A stretch of 64,000 bases of DNA, from assembly GCF_001735805.1 (NCBI RefSeq), contig NZ_CP017248.1:62001-126000 (forward strand), in the 5' to 3' direction. Positions 53,440-62,625 of this stretch are shown one piece after another (position 1 is the first letter of the stretch; each line of letters starts with the position of its first letter). Below the pieces are notes generated by a model. It did not search any database and was not told the DNA's origin. It was given only the letters and a program-made list of their open reading frames with translations. Made by a program: the position numbers and the translations under genes. The stretch comes from Streptomyces fodineus (GTDB lineage: Bacteria; Actinomycetota; Actinomycetes; Streptomycetales; Streptomycetaceae).

Positions 53440-54249
53440 TCAGGCTGCTGGCGCCACACGAGTGGCGGGTGGAGCGAGGGCGGGAGCGCCGTCCGGGACG
53501 GGTACTGCGGCGAAGATCGCGTCCTGCTGGTCCTGCAGCTCCTTCTTGCGCTCGGGGCTGGTCGACGGCAGCCGCTGTTCCTCGTACAGCTTGTGCGTCT
53601 CCTCCTGGGCGAACTTGCTCGCCGGGGTGTGGAACTGCACCTCGAACAGCTGCCGCGAAACGGGCGCGCGCCAGCCCGTGTTGAGTCCCTTGTAGCCCTT
53701 TGCGCGGCCCCAGGTGTTGGACCACTTCGTGGTGTCGCTGCCCCTGGCGGACAGCACCTCCGAGGCGATGGTGACACCGGTGACGTAGCCGCCGTCGGGC
53801 CATTGGAGGGTGTAGCGCACCGCGTCACTCAGGCGCGCCAGGACGTCGTCGGTGTTGCGCTCTGGATGCTCCTTGAGGTCCGTGGCGACCTTCCGCTTGA
53901 GGGAGTCGGGGGACTTCAGGCGGTGGTCGAAGCCGACGAGCTCAGCCTGGCTGAGGTCGGCGGCAGCCCGTACATCGCGGCTGATCGACGGCTCCGCCGC
54001 GCGGGCACGGGCAAGGTACGCGTCGACCTTGCGGTTGTCCGCGGCGTTCAGGCACAGTCCGTCGCGCTCCCAGCCATCCGGGTCGTCGCCGCACTGCCTC
54101 GCACCGCCACCGCTGCGCATGGCGGTGGTGTGCTTGCCCGTCGTGTCGGAGGGGTCGGCGGCGTACGCGGTGAGCCCGGTAGTGGCGGTGGCCAGGGCGA
54201 GAGCGGCGGCCAGTACGGCGGCCGCCCGGCCCAGGTGGTGCGTGCTCAT
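53440..54249 (-). CDS. Secreted RelA/SpoT-like nucleotide 3'-pyrophosphokinase, 269 aa
   Basis: ATG 54249 opens a Sec signal peptide (MSTHHLGRAAAVLAAALALA, cleavage after AYA near residue 30). The mature part carries RelA/SpoT synthetase motifs in order: FDHRLKSPDSLKRKV (about 107-121, the R-x-K-x-x-x-S-x-x-x-K pattern), LSDAVRYTL (140-148), AKGYKGLNTGW (183-193) and LFEVQFHT (201-208). This is the layout of the secreted ATP nucleotide 3'-pyrophosphokinase known from Streptomyces, which moves pyrophosphate from ATP to the 3' position of a purine nucleotide. No hydrolase domain is present. An upstream in-frame start lacks a signal peptide at its own end and is not preferred. Confidence 0.78.
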   Translation of the reverse strand: MSTHHLGRAAAVLAAALALATATTGLTAYAADPSDTTGKHTTAMRSGGGARQCGDDPDGWERDGLCLNAADNRKVDAYLARARAAEPSISRDVRAAADLSQAELVGFDHRLKSPDSLKRKVATDLKEHPERNTDDVLARLSDAVRYTLQWPDGGYVTGVTIASEVLSARGSDTTKWSNTWGRAKGYKGLNTGWRAPVSRQLFEVQFHTPASKFAQEETHKLYEEQRLPSTSPERKKELQDQQDAIFAAVPVPDGAPALAPPATRVAPAA

Positions 54250-54733
54250 GCGGCGGGAGTGTCCCTTCTTGGCGCGTGGCACCGCCTGCACCGATGAACG
54301 GGGCGGGCGGGATCGTCGCCGGGGACAACGGGAGGAAGGACGGAGAAGTACCGCGAAGCAGACCCAGATGTGGGGCATTGGCGTGATGGCGCCGTCCGGC
54401 GGCGGAATCGTGCGGCGGTGCGGTGCTGTCAGCCAGCCTCCGAGCCGGTGATCGTCTCGGCGAACCTTGGACGCCCGAGCGCGGCAGCCGCGCTCCGACC
54501 GACCACGGACGGTAACTGTCAGCGGCCTGCGCCTCTTGTGTGATCCGGACGCCAGCGGTGAGGTGTGAGCCACGCCCTGCCGGTCCGCCGCGCCCGCTGT
54601 CCAGGGAAACGCGCATAGTTCACTCGATGGAGAGACGTTCCTGATCAGGGGCCATGTTGATCTTTAGGCTCGAGGCAGGCGTGTCCGTCAGGATCCGTCT
54701 CTGTCCGATTCTAGGGATTCAAGGAGGCCGGCC
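54250..54733. other. Divergent promoter region, no gene seen
   Basis: The interval separates the reverse alarmone-synthetase gene from the forward tail-sheath gene. No gene is supported. AAGGAGG at about 54722-54728 is the ribosome site of the sheath gene. Confidence 0.4.
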
Positions 54734-55822
54734 ATGCTGGATGGTACGCGCGTAATCACACCCACGGGTACTTCAACCGCGGCGTTCATCGGAGAGTTCA
54801 CGGCCGGTCCGCAGCAGCCCGCGCGGGTCGGCAGTTGGAAGGAGTTCGCGCAGGCGTACCCGGACGCGGTCAAGGACACCACGTCGTTCCTGCCCGATGC
54901 CGTACAAGGCTTCTTCACCGGCGGCGGCACGACGTGCTACGTGATCGGGGTCTCCGCTTCCGGTGGCCGTGTCGAGGGCTACAAGTCGGCGCTCTCCGCG
55001 CTGGAAGACGTCGCCGACGTCAACATCGTGGCGGTTCCAGACTTGTGGCGAGACGAGGAGGATGCGCCGGTCATCGGCCGTGCGGTGGCCCAGCACTGTG
55101 CGCAGGCCGTCAACCGGCTGGCCATCCTGCACACGAAACAGGGACTCACCCCGTCCGACGCCGCGAAGGTGCCGAGGCTGTTCGACATCTCCGCGGACAG
55201 CGACGCGGCCGCCTTCAGCACGATCTACTACCCGTGGGCGAGCGTGGAGAGCGTGGCCGGCACGACGCGCCTGGCACCGGCCTGCGGTCACGTAGCCGGA
55301 GTCTGGGCGCGCACCGACACCGAACGCGGCGTGTTCAAGGCGCCGGCGAACCAGTCCCTGAACGGCGTGGACAAGCTGGAGCTCGACCTCAGCGACCACG
55401 ACAACGGACAGCTCAACGATGTCGGCGTGAACTGCCTGCGTTCCTTCCCAGGCCGCGGCAGTCTCGTGTGGGGCGCCCGTACGCTCTCCAGCAGCCGTGA
55501 CTGGCGGTACCTGAACGTACGCCGCCTGACCAGCTTCCTGATGGACTCGATCCGGACCGGCACGACATGGACCGTATTCGAGCCGAACGACGAGCAGCTC
55601 CGGGCCGGGCTCCGATCGGCTGTCACCTCCTTCCTGGCAGACCAGTGGCGTGGGGGCGCTCTTCAGGGGCGCACACCGGAGGAGGCGTTCTTCGTGGCCT
55701 GCGACGCGACGAACAACACCGACGGAGCGGCCAAGGTGGTCATCAAGATTGGTATCGCCCCGGTCCGGCCCGCGGAGTTCCTCTCCTTCTCCATCACGCA
55801 GATCACGAGCACCGACGCGTAG
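54734..55822 (+). CDS. Contractile-tail sheath protein (phage tail sheath family), 362 aa
   Basis: The ATG has an ideal AAGGAGG seven bases upstream. The protein begins MLDGTRVITPTGTSTAAFIG, the usual entry of sheath proteins (interfering with tube contact). The C-terminal sheath domain is clear: RYLNVRRLTSFLMDSIRTGT, TWTVFEPNDEQLRAGLRSAV, FFVACDATNNTDGAAKVVIK and IAPVRPAEFLSFSITQ. Sheaths form the outer contractile cylinder of phage tails and extracellular injection systems. None of the partners (tube, baseplate, AAA ATPase, spike) is present, so this is an orphan. Confidence 0.9.
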   Translation: MLDGTRVITPTGTSTAAFIGEFTAGPQQPARVGSWKEFAQAYPDAVKDTTSFLPDAVQGFFTGGGTTCYVIGVSASGGRVEGYKSALSALEDVADVNIVAVPDLWRDEEDAPVIGRAVAQHCAQAVNRLAILHTKQGLTPSDAAKVPRLFDISADSDAAAFSTIYYPWASVESVAGTTRLAPACGHVAGVWARTDTERGVFKAPANQSLNGVDKLELDLSDHDNGQLNDVGVNCLRSFPGRGSLVWGARTLSSSRDWRYLNVRRLTSFLMDSIRTGTTWTVFEPNDEQLRAGLRSAVTSFLADQWRGGALQGRTPEEAFFVACDATNNTDGAAKVVIKIGIAPVRPAEFLSFSITQITSTDA

Positions 55823-55904
55823 AACTCGTCGGCCGGCCCCGGCGCCGGGGCGTCGGTGGGCGACGAACACCGGCCCGCCCGCGGGTGCGGCTCTACCCAA
55901 ACCG

Positions 55905-56622
55905 TCAGTGGCCGAAGCGCAACGCGGACCGGGAGAAGAGGGCCGCGGAGGTGGGAGGCGGGTAACGGGCCGCGCTCGCAGCCTCGGCCCTTTCGCGGTG
56001 CGCATCCAGGCACGGTCGGCACAGGCCGTCGGTCTCGATCTTCCAGCGTCCCCGTACGGCGTTCCAGCGGTCGTCGGTGAACCTCTGGCCGCAGGCGATG
56101 CACACCGGCCGCTGCGCCTCACGCTCCGCGGCCTCGCGCTCCGCCCGGCTGCGGCACGCCTGCTCGTGCTGGACGGCATACAGCCGGTCGCCGTCGGGGT
56201 TGTCCAGAGCCTCGTGCAGCGTCTGCCACTCCCCCCGCCCCAGCCTGCGCCACACCGCGCCGGCCGCACCGGCCGGGTCGGCGGTGATCCGCTCCAGCTC
56301 GGTGACGACCACGGGCACCGCCTGGTGGTAGTCGACGGCCGTGATGCCCGCCTCCCTCCCCGGGTAGGGGGTGCCGGCGAAGTAGGCGCGGGCGGCCTGC
56401 TCCAGGCGCCGTATCCGGCTCGTCGCTGCGCGGCGCTCTTCCCGGTGAACAGGAACGCCACCGGGACGTAGCCCTCCCGTCCGGTCGCCGGATAAAGGCG
56501 CGACCAGAACCGGAAGGCGTGCACTGCCGGTCCTCCGTACGAGCGGGCCGCCTTCTCCTTGTTCGCGTCGGCCTTCGGCGCCAGGAGCTCGAACCACTCG
56601 TGATAGCCGCGCAGCTTGGCCA
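55905..56622 (-). pseudogene. Hypothetical protein with C-terminal zinc-ribbon, truncated by IS1182 and frameshifted
   Basis: Reverse reading from the IS1182 left end gives VAKLRGYHEWFELLAPKADA, then SRLYPATGREGYVPVAFLFT. After a frame change near 56430 it continues with RRLEQAARAYFAGTPYPGRE, ERITADPAGAAGAVWRRLGR and a Cys pair set (VCIACGQRF ... GLCRPCLDAH) to the stop at 55905. The N-terminus should lie beyond 56622 but the IS is there, and the far flank is a different element. No family recognised. Confidence 0.6.
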
Positions 56623-58463
56623 CTAACTTGACTCTGTCGGGGATCTTGGAGTTTCCCGGTCCAGCGACATGACCAACGGGCATGATCGGGGCTGTTCCGC
56701 AGGCCGATGTAGCTGTTGGGGTGTGCGTTGTCCCTCCGTTCCCGTTCCGGTGAGCAAGTCCCGTCTCTGACCGCACAGATCGCGCGGGCGAGCAACCCGG
56801 ACGGTACGACGGCGATGTGGGTGCGGGACCGGTTGGACGGGCTGTGGCACGACGAGGACTTCGCCGGCTGGTACCCGCGCGACGGCCGTCCGGGTCTGTC
56901 GCCCGCCCAGCTGGCCACCGTTTGCGTGCTGCAGTTCGTGCTGGGGCTGTCGGACCGCCAGGCGGCGGAAGCGGTCCGCTGCCGCATCGATTTCAAGTAC
57001 GCCATGGCCATGGAGCTGGACGATCCCGGTTTCCACCACAGTGTGCTGGCCGACTTCCGCGAGCGCCTCACTCGGGACGACCGCGCCGACCGACTTCTCG
57101 ATCTGGCGCTCGCCCGCCTGCAGGAGGCCGGACTCGTACGCGAGCGCACCACACAGCGCACCGACTCCACCCACGTCCTGGCCGCGGTACGCGACCTGAC
57201 CCGGCTGGAACTGGTCACCGAGGCCGTCCGTGCCGCGCTGGAAGAAGTCGCCCGCACGGCCGGGCACCTGCTGGTCGGCCTGGTCGACGAGGACTGGGGG
57301 CGCCGCTACGGCCGTCCGGTCCGTCTGGGCAAGAACCCCACCCGACCCAAGACCAGGATCCTGGCCGCCGGCGACGACGCCTGCCGACTGCTGGAACTAC
57401 TCCACCAGCACGGAACCGGCTACCGGCCCGGCCCGCAGGCCGAGGCCCTGCGGCAGATCGTCGTGCAGAACTACTACCGCGACGCGGCAGGCCGCCTGCG
57501 CTGGCGCACCGCCGACGACGGTGGGCTGCCGCCCTCCTCCTCGGCGGTCGTCTCCCCTTACGACACTATGGCGCGCTACGTCCGCCATGGGCACATCATC
57601 AGCTGGAAGGGGTTCGCCGCGCATGTCACCGAGACGTGTGCCTCTGGCGGCGTCAACGTGATCACGGATGTGGCCACCACCTCGGCCGCCACGAACGACG
57701 GCCAGGCCCTGCCCGGTATCCACGCCCGCCTGGCGCGCCGGGGGCTGCTGCCCGCCGAGCACCTGGTCGACGGCGGCTACACCTCCCTGGTCCACCTGGA
57801 ACGAGCCCAGCGCGAACACCAGATCACCCTCAGCGGCCCACTGCCGGGCAACCTCACCCGCCAGCACCGCAGGAACGATGGCTTCGACCGGGACGACTTC
57901 CACATCGACTTCGACCGCCGGCAGGTCACCTGCCCCCAGGGCCAGGTCAGCGCCGGCTGGCACGGCCCCTACCCGACGTCCTCGCCCACCGCCGCCCCGC
58001 TGATCGTGGCCCGGTTCACCAAGAGCCAGTGCCGCCCCTGCCCGGTCCGCACCCGGTGCACCGCCACCGCCGACAGCGCCCGGACCGTGGGCTTTCCCCC
58101 ACGAGAACTCCGCGACCTGCAACTCCGCGTCCGCGCCGAGCAGCAGACCCCCGACTGGAAGGCCCGCTACGCGGTGCGTTCCGGAGCCGAGGGCACCATC
58201 AACGAGTTCGCTCACGGACACGGCATGCGCCACTGCCGCTACCGAGGACAGCCGAAAGCCCACCTGCAACACGTACTCACGGCCATCGCCGTGAACATCG
58301 AACGCCTCAGCAGTCAGCCCGCGACTGAGGGACCCTCTTCGCCGAGACCGCCGACCGCCTTCCAGACCTTCCTGGACCAGCACGGCATCCCCCGGTCGAA
58401 GTCCTGGCGAACGCTGGGCAGTTGACCTCCACTGCTTCAAGATCCCCGACAGAGTCAAGTTAG
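56623..58463 (+). mobile_element. IS1182-family insertion sequence (about 1,841 bp)
   Basis: Terminal repeats CTAACTTGACTCTGTCGGGG (left) and its complement (right, ending GTTAG at 58463) bracket one transposase gene. No target duplication is visible. The right end overlaps by three bases the left repeat of an IS982-like element. Confidence 0.92.
56716..58425 (+). CDS. IS1182-family transposase, 569 aa
   Basis: The N-terminal domain carries [20 protein letters not shown] and [18 protein letters not shown]. The first catalytic Asp lies in [13 protein letters not shown], the second in [20 protein letters not shown], and the Glu in [21 protein letters not shown] cysteine cluster ([15 protein letters not shown]) sits between, as is usual. 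Length is normal and the frame is intact. The start may be TTG 56716 or TTG 56728. A truncated relative lies at 17608-17901. Confidence 0.95.
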   Translation: MGCALSLRSRSGEQVPSLTAQIARASNPDGTTAMWVRDRLDGLWHDEDFAGWYPRDGRPGLSPAQLATVCVLQFVLGLSDRQAAEAVRCRIDFKYAMAMELDDPGFHHSVLADFRERLTRDDRADRLLDLALARLQEAGLVRERTTQRTDSTHVLAAVRDLTRLELVTEAVRAALEEVARTAGHLLVGLVDEDWGRRYGRPVRLGKNPTRPKTRILAAGDDACRLLELLHQHGTGYRPGPQAEALRQIVVQNYYRDAAGRLRWRTADDGGLPPSSSAVVSPYDTMARYVRHGHIISWKGFAAHVTETCASGGVNVITDVATTSAATNDGQALPGIHARLARRGLLPAEHLVDGGYTSLVHLERAQREHQITLSGPLPGNLTRQHRRNDGFDRDDFHIDFDRRQVTCPQGQVSAGWHGPYPTSSPTAAPLIVARFTKSQCRPCPVRTRCTATADSARTVGFPPRELRDLQLRVRAEQQTPDWKARYAVRSGAEGTINEFAHGHGMRHCRYRGQPKAHLQHVLTAIAVNIERLSSQPATEGPSSPRPPTAFQTFLDQHGIPRSKSWRTLGS

Positions 58464-58497
58464 ATGATCTATTCCAAGGGGTCGCTCCGGCTGTTCG

Positions 58498-59637
58498 TCA
58501 GCTCAGTTGCCGTACTGATATGAGTAGATGGCGGTGGTCTTCGCGTGCCAGGTCATCCTCGTCCGGTACGCCACTGAGTAGTGCCCGCTGGCCGGGGCCC
58601 AGAAGTTCAAAGCGCACCTGGGAGGCGTTGAAGGAGTTGAGGGCTTCCAGCAAGTACGCGGGGTTGAAGGCGACCGCCAGGTCATCGGCGTTGGCCAACG
58701 TAGCCGCGAGTTGCTGCGAAGCGATGTCGTCCTCGTACCCCGCTTGCAGGAGGACAGTTCCCTGTACGGAGAAGTCGAGCCGGATCGGGCTGTTCGGCTC
58801 CGCGACGACCGCGACACGGCGGACCGCGTCGGCGAGTGCCTCCCGCTCCGTGACCGCGACTGCCGGCCTGTCCAGTGTGAACAACTTGTCGTAGCGCGGC
58901 AGCCGCCCTTCCAGCAACCGCAGTGTCGTACACATCCCGGTTCCCTCGAAGGCGATCAAGCCACCACCCGAGCCACCCGTGCCGCTCACCCCGATGCGGA
59001 TCAGCCCCGACTTCGCCAGCGCACGGGAGATCTCGGTCAGCCTGCGGCCGGGCACCACTACCTCCACCGCATCGGAAACCGCCCCCTCCGGCTTCCACGG
59101 CACCACACGCACGGCATACCGGTATCGATCCGTAGCGGCCAACGTCATGGACTCACCATCCAGCCGGATCTGGATCCCCGTGAGCACCGGGAGGAAGTCG
59201 TCGCGGCCGGCGGCTATCACGACCTGTGTGACTCCCGCCGCGAACTCTGCCGCGTCCAACGTTCCGCAAAAGGCGGGAAGCTCGGGAAGGGCCGGATACT
59301 CCTGCATGGGCAAGGTCGACAGCCCAAAGCGCGTACCGCCCCCTTCCATCGTGAAGCGCGTTCCTTCCAGTGCGCACGCCACCATCGCATCGGGCAATAC
59401 CCGGCAGATACCCAGCAGTCTGCGCCCGAGCACGAGCACCCGACCGGCTGTCAGCGTCTCCGCCGGGACCTCGATGGTCGCAGACGCTTCGTAGTCGAAG
59501 CCCGAGATACGCAGCCGTCCCTCCGCCGCGTCCAGCATCAAGCCACCCAGCACAGGCACAGGAGAACGTGAGGGCAACGACCTGGCCGCCCAGGCCACGG
59601 CCTCGGCAAGAGCGCCTCGCTCGATCCGGAAATCCAT
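58498..59637 (-). CDS. dnaN: DNA polymerase III beta subunit (sliding clamp) paralogue, 379 aa
   Basis: ATG 59637 gives MDFRIERGALAEAVAWAARS, the usual start of actinobacterial clamps; a second ATG 15 bp upstream is possible. Three clamp domains can be followed by SRSPVPVLGGLMLDA, then GRDDFLPVLTGIQIRLDGES and LAATDRYRYAVR, then AVAEPN-type VAVVAEPNSPIRLDFSV and FNPAYLLEALNSF. The C-terminus (HLLISVRQLS) differs from the housekeeping clamp ending (YLIMPVRL-type). It is therefore a diverged paralogue rather than the chromosomal dnaN, which would sit beside dnaA and recF. The protein is a complete ring subunit. It lies inside the IS982-like repeats. Confidence 0.93.
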   Translation of the reverse strand: MDFRIERGALAEAVAWAARSLPSRSPVPVLGGLMLDAAEGRLRISGFDYEASATIEVPAETLTAGRVLVLGRRLLGICRVLPDAMVACALEGTRFTMEGGGTRFGLSTLPMQEYPALPELPAFCGTLDAAEFAAGVTQVVIAAGRDDFLPVLTGIQIRLDGESMTLAATDRYRYAVRVVPWKPEGAVSDAVEVVVPGRRLTEISRALAKSGLIRIGVSGTGGSGGGLIAFEGTGMCTTLRLLEGRLPRYDKLFTLDRPAVAVTEREALADAVRRVAVVAEPNSPIRLDFSVQGTVLLQAGYEDDIASQQLAATLANADDLAVAFNPAYLLEALNSFNASQVRFELLGPGQRALLSGVPDEDDLAREDHRHLLISVRQLS

Positions 59638-59745
59638 CCGTACATCCCCCATCGCGTCGCACCAGTTGGTCCGCGCACGCTATACGTCACCACTGACAAC
59701 GCTCGGTCCGTCCCGGCACATCAGGGCGAGGAAGCCCACGATCTG

Positions 59746-60661
59746 GTGGTGACGCCCGACCTGGACTCCCTCGCGACCGCGCTCTATACGAAAACCGACG
59801 ACCTGCTGAAGGAGTCGCCGCATCTCGCGCCATGGCGGCCCACGGTAGGGATCGCGCCGCAGCTGACCGACGCCGAGCTGGTTACGCTCGCGATGATGCA
59901 GGCCATGCTCGGCTTCACCTCCGAGGCCAAGTGGCTCCGCCACGCTCGCTGCCACCTGCGGCATCTCTTCCCGTACCTGCCTCAGCAGCCCGGCTACAAC
60001 AAGCGGCTGCGTAAGGTCGCCGAGCTGCTCCGCCGGATCACCAGGCTTCTTGCCGCCGACACTTCCGTGTGGAGCGATGACGTGTGGCTCGTGGACTCCA
60101 CACCCGTCGAGTGCGGTCGCTCGCGCGAGACCGTCAAGCGCTCCGACCTGGCCGGATGGGCCGAATACGGCTACTGCGCCAGCCATAGCCGGTTCTTCTG
60201 GGCCTGCGTCTGCACCTGGTATGCACCCTGCACGGACTGCCCGTCGCCTTCGCGCTGACCGGTGCGAAGGCCGAGGAGCGCGAGACCCTGCTCGACCTGC
60301 TCGCGGCCGAACCCGACCTCGTCGCCGACCGACCCGGGCAGACGCTGATCGGCGACAAGAACTACTTCGGCCGCGACTTCGAACATCAACTGGCCGAGCA
60401 TGCCATCCAACTGCTGCGGCTGGCCGCAAGGGTGAGCCCGAGCGGCCCGGAGCGCCCTTGTTCAAGCCGTTGACGCAGGTCATTGAGTCGATCAACGAGA
60501 CCTTCAAGGGCCAGCTCGATCTCGAACATCACCGCGGCCGCACACCCCGCGGCGTCATCGCCCGGGTGATGCAGCGGATCCTCGCACTGACCGCCGCGAT
60601 CTGGCACAACGACCACACGCGACAAGCCGTCCTACGCTCACTGATCGCCTTCGACCACTGA
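59746..60661 (+). pseudogene. IS982-family transposase with two frameshifts
   Basis: Frame one gives VTPDLDSLATALYTKTDDLL, PYLPQQPGYNKRLRKVAELL, then WLVDSTPVECGRSRETVKRS and YCASHSRFFW. Near 60205 a one-base loss moves to LHLVCTLHGLPVAFALTGAK and DRPGQTLIGDKNYFGRDFEH. Near 60425 another shift leads to LTQVIESINETFKGQLDLEH and IWHNDHTRQAVLRSLIAFDH with the stop at 60659-60661. All catalytic regions are recognisable. The two shifts disable it unless they are sequencing errors. Confidence 0.85.
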
Positions 60662-60682
60662 CCCCTTGGAATCGATCATCTA

Positions 60683-60800
60683 GGTCGTCGACGGGCTTGC
60701 TGACGCGGTCGACCTCCAGGAGCATCGCGGGCACCTTGGCGTCCGGGGCGCGCATCGTCAGGTCGGCGTACTGGGCGTAGCCGTGTAGGGGAGCTTGTTG
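60683..60800 (-). pseudogene. Replication-relaxation-like protein scrap
   Basis: Directly outside the IS982-like right repeat, the reverse strand reads YAQYADLTMRAPDAKVPAML, then LEVDRVSKPVDDL. The phrase (A/M)LLEVDRxxxPxxxL is typical of the plasmid replication-relaxation protein family of actinomycetes. The rest of the gene is missing on both sides. Confidence 0.45.
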
Positions 60801-61204
60801 CTCACACGCATCCGACCCTAGCCGGGGAGGGCAATCAACCGCCTCTGTCCAGGGACAGAGATCAGCCGGTCACTCCGTTGCCAGATCCGCAGGGGCGGGC
60901 ACCCTCTGCCAGGGTCGGCCACATGGATCTCTCACCGGCACCCGCCCGCCGATGGCTTTCCCCAGCGCCCTGGGGGTTCGCTCTGCTCGCCGCCGCGTCG
61001 AATGCCCTGCTTGAACAGGCCATAGAGCTCCAGCATTTGGTCGTTGCTTGGCATGGGGCGCGGGACTGCAGCAGCGGTGATCCGTACGGCCGATCGATGT
61101 GATCACTCGATCGTGAGTTCTTCCGTGTTCGCGCCTGGGGTGACGCGATGCTCGAACGGACGGCGCGTGACCGGCGCCGCCGAGATGTGCTGTGGGGGGA
61201 GAGC
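60801..61204. other. Intergenic interval, no supported gene
   Basis: No convincing frame. A forward frame from 60878 of 74 codons exists but has a mixed, non-protein-like composition. The right end carries GGGGGGAG, the ribosome site of the next gene. Confidence 0.35.
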
Positions 61205-61483
61205 ATGACGCGAGAAGTTGGAAGGCGCGGGGGCTTGGACGAGCAGGCGGTGCTGCTGGTGGCAGGGCTGGCCGATCTGGCGGTGAGCACGCTGGGTTCG
61301 GCCGTGGGGGCGGTGCGGGGCCTGCTGCGCCGTTCGGACGCTGCTGAGCTGGCGGCGCAGGCCGAGCAGGACCTCGCGGCGCGTGGGCGTCTGGTGCTGG
61401 ACCGGTACGCGGCCGTCCCGCCGGCCCACCTGGAGGTCCTGGCCCGGCACGCCCTGGCTCGGAAGACCGCTGCTGATGACTGA
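61205..61483 (+). CDS. Small helical protein at the head of the polyprenyl synthase operon, 92 aa
   Basis: ATG 61205 is chosen because GGGGGGAG stands just before it; an ATG at 61148 lacks a ribosome site. The product is Ala/Leu-rich and helical (EQAVLLVAGLADLAVSTLGS, then AAELAAQAEQDLAARGRLVL), with at most one weak membrane-associated helix. Its stop overlaps the start of the polyprenyl synthase gene by 8 bp, implying coupled translation and a shared role. No family recognised. It may help attach the pathway to the membrane; this is a guess. Confidence 0.75.
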   Translation: MTREVGRRGGLDEQAVLLVAGLADLAVSTLGSAVGAVRGLLRRSDAAELAAQAEQDLAARGRLVLDRYAAVPPAHLEVLARHALARKTAADD

Positions 61484-62528
61484 CCGGTGGGAGCTGGCCG
61501 CGTTCAAGATCCGTGTCGACGAGGTGCTGCGCCGGTTCGTCGCCCAGGAGGCCGACCGGTTCGCGGCGATCGATCCGCTTCTGGGCCCGGTGGCCGAGCA
61601 GCTGGAGGCCGCGGTCGCGGACGGCAAACGGCTGCGGGCGGCGTTTTGCTACTGGGGCTGGCGCGCGGCCGGGCAGCCGGACAGCGATGTGCTGGTGAGG
61701 GCGGCGGCGTCCATGGAGCTGGTGCACGCCGCCGCGGTCGTGCACGACGACCTCATCGACGACAGCCCGCTGCGGCATGGGCGACCCACGGCCCATGTCG
61801 CTCTACGCGGCGCTGTACGGCGTCGTCCGCGGGGTGAGGCAGCCGCGAGGTCGCTGGCGATGCTGGTGGGTGACCTGCTGATGGCACTGGCCGGGCAGTT
61901 GTTTGCCAACAGCGGTCTGCCGGCCGCTTACCTCGCCCGCGCCCGCCCCCTGTGGTCGGTGATGGCCCGCGAACTGGTCGCAGGCGAGTGCCTGGAGATT
62001 CTGCGTACCGGGGCCGGCCCGGATACAACTGCGTCGCTGAAGGTGGTCCGCTACAAGACCGCCAAATACACCGTCGAGCAGCCGCTGCTGATCGGGGGTG
62101 CTCTGGCCGGGGCCGGAACGCGACTGCGTGAGGGCTACTCGGCGTACGGGCTGCCGCTGGGCGAGGCGTTCCAGCTGCGGGATGACCTGCTCGGCCTGTT
62201 CGGAGACCCGGAACGCACCGGCAAGGCCAACGCCGACGACGTACGCGGCCACCGGCCCACCGCGCTGCTGGCAGAGACCTGGCGCCTCGCCGGCGACGAC
62301 GACCGCGAGAGGCTGCACGCCCTGCTGGGCCGTCGCCGTCTGGACGTGGATGCTCTGAACGCGGTCCGCGAGGTGATGTGCCGGCTGAAGGCACCCGACC
62401 GCATCGAGGCCATGATCAGCGCACGAGTCGAGGAGGCGCTCGGCGCGCTTCACGAGCTGGATGCCCCCACGCACGCCGACGCTGCCCTGACCGCGCTGGC
62501 GCAGTCGGCCGCGGACCGCCTCTGTTGA
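61476..62528 (+). CDS. Trans-polyprenyl diphosphate synthase, 350 aa
   Basis: The enzyme chains isopentenyl units onto an allylic diphosphate. The first Asp-rich motif lies in AAVVHDDLIDDSPLRHGRPT and the second in GEAFQLRDDLLGLFGDPERT. The YKTAKYTVEQPLLIGGAL segment before the second motif is typical of actinobacterial GGPP/FPP-type synthases. Residues next to the first motif (SMELVHAA) suggest a short to medium product, which cannot be fixed from sequence. ATG 61476 overlaps the upstream stop. The gene is intact. Confidence 0.93.
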   Translation: MTDRWELAAFKIRVDEVLRRFVAQEADRFAAIDPLLGPVAEQLEAAVADGKRLRAAFCYWGWRAAGQPDSDVLVRAAASMELVHAAAVVHDDLIDDSPLRHGRPTAHVALRGAVRRRPRGEAAARSLAMLVGDLLMALAGQLFANSGLPAAYLARARPLWSVMARELVAGECLEILRTGAGPDTTASLKVVRYKTAKYTVEQPLLIGGALAGAGTRLREGYSAYGLPLGEAFQLRDDLLGLFGDPERTGKANADDVRGHRPTALLAETWRLAGDDDRERLHALLGRRRLDVDALNAVREVMCRLKAPDRIEAMISARVEEALGALHELDAPTHADAALTALAQSAADRLC

Positions 62529-62625
62529 CCCTGTGCACCCGAGGTGGCGCGACCCCGCTGCCATGTCCGGCCGATGCCCCTCCCGCCGCTCATGGACGAT
62601 CCCGTGGAAGACAAGGAGCCCCGCC

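Larger units (their letters stand above)
58461..60682 (+). mobile_element. IS982-like element enclosing a dnaN paralogue (about 2.2 kb)
   Basis: TAGATGATCTATTCCAAGGG (58461-58480, repeat continues to 58483) is matched in inverse orientation by GACCCCTTGGAATCGATCAT... (60660-60682): 22 of 23 positions agree. The right repeat begins within the stop codon of an IS982-type transposase, so it is the true right end of that IS. The only matching left repeat is 1.2 kb away, beyond the dnaN paralogue, and none lies just upstream of the transposase. The outer boundaries and target duplication are uncertain because an IS1182 abuts on the left. Confidence 0.65.

Noticed and set aside
54773..56776. Reverse frame of 667 codons antisense to the sheath gene
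   Set aside because: The sheath gene on the other strand has clear family motifs and a perfect ribosome site; only the segment read from about 56622 to 56430 is real, as part of the zinc-ribbon remnant.
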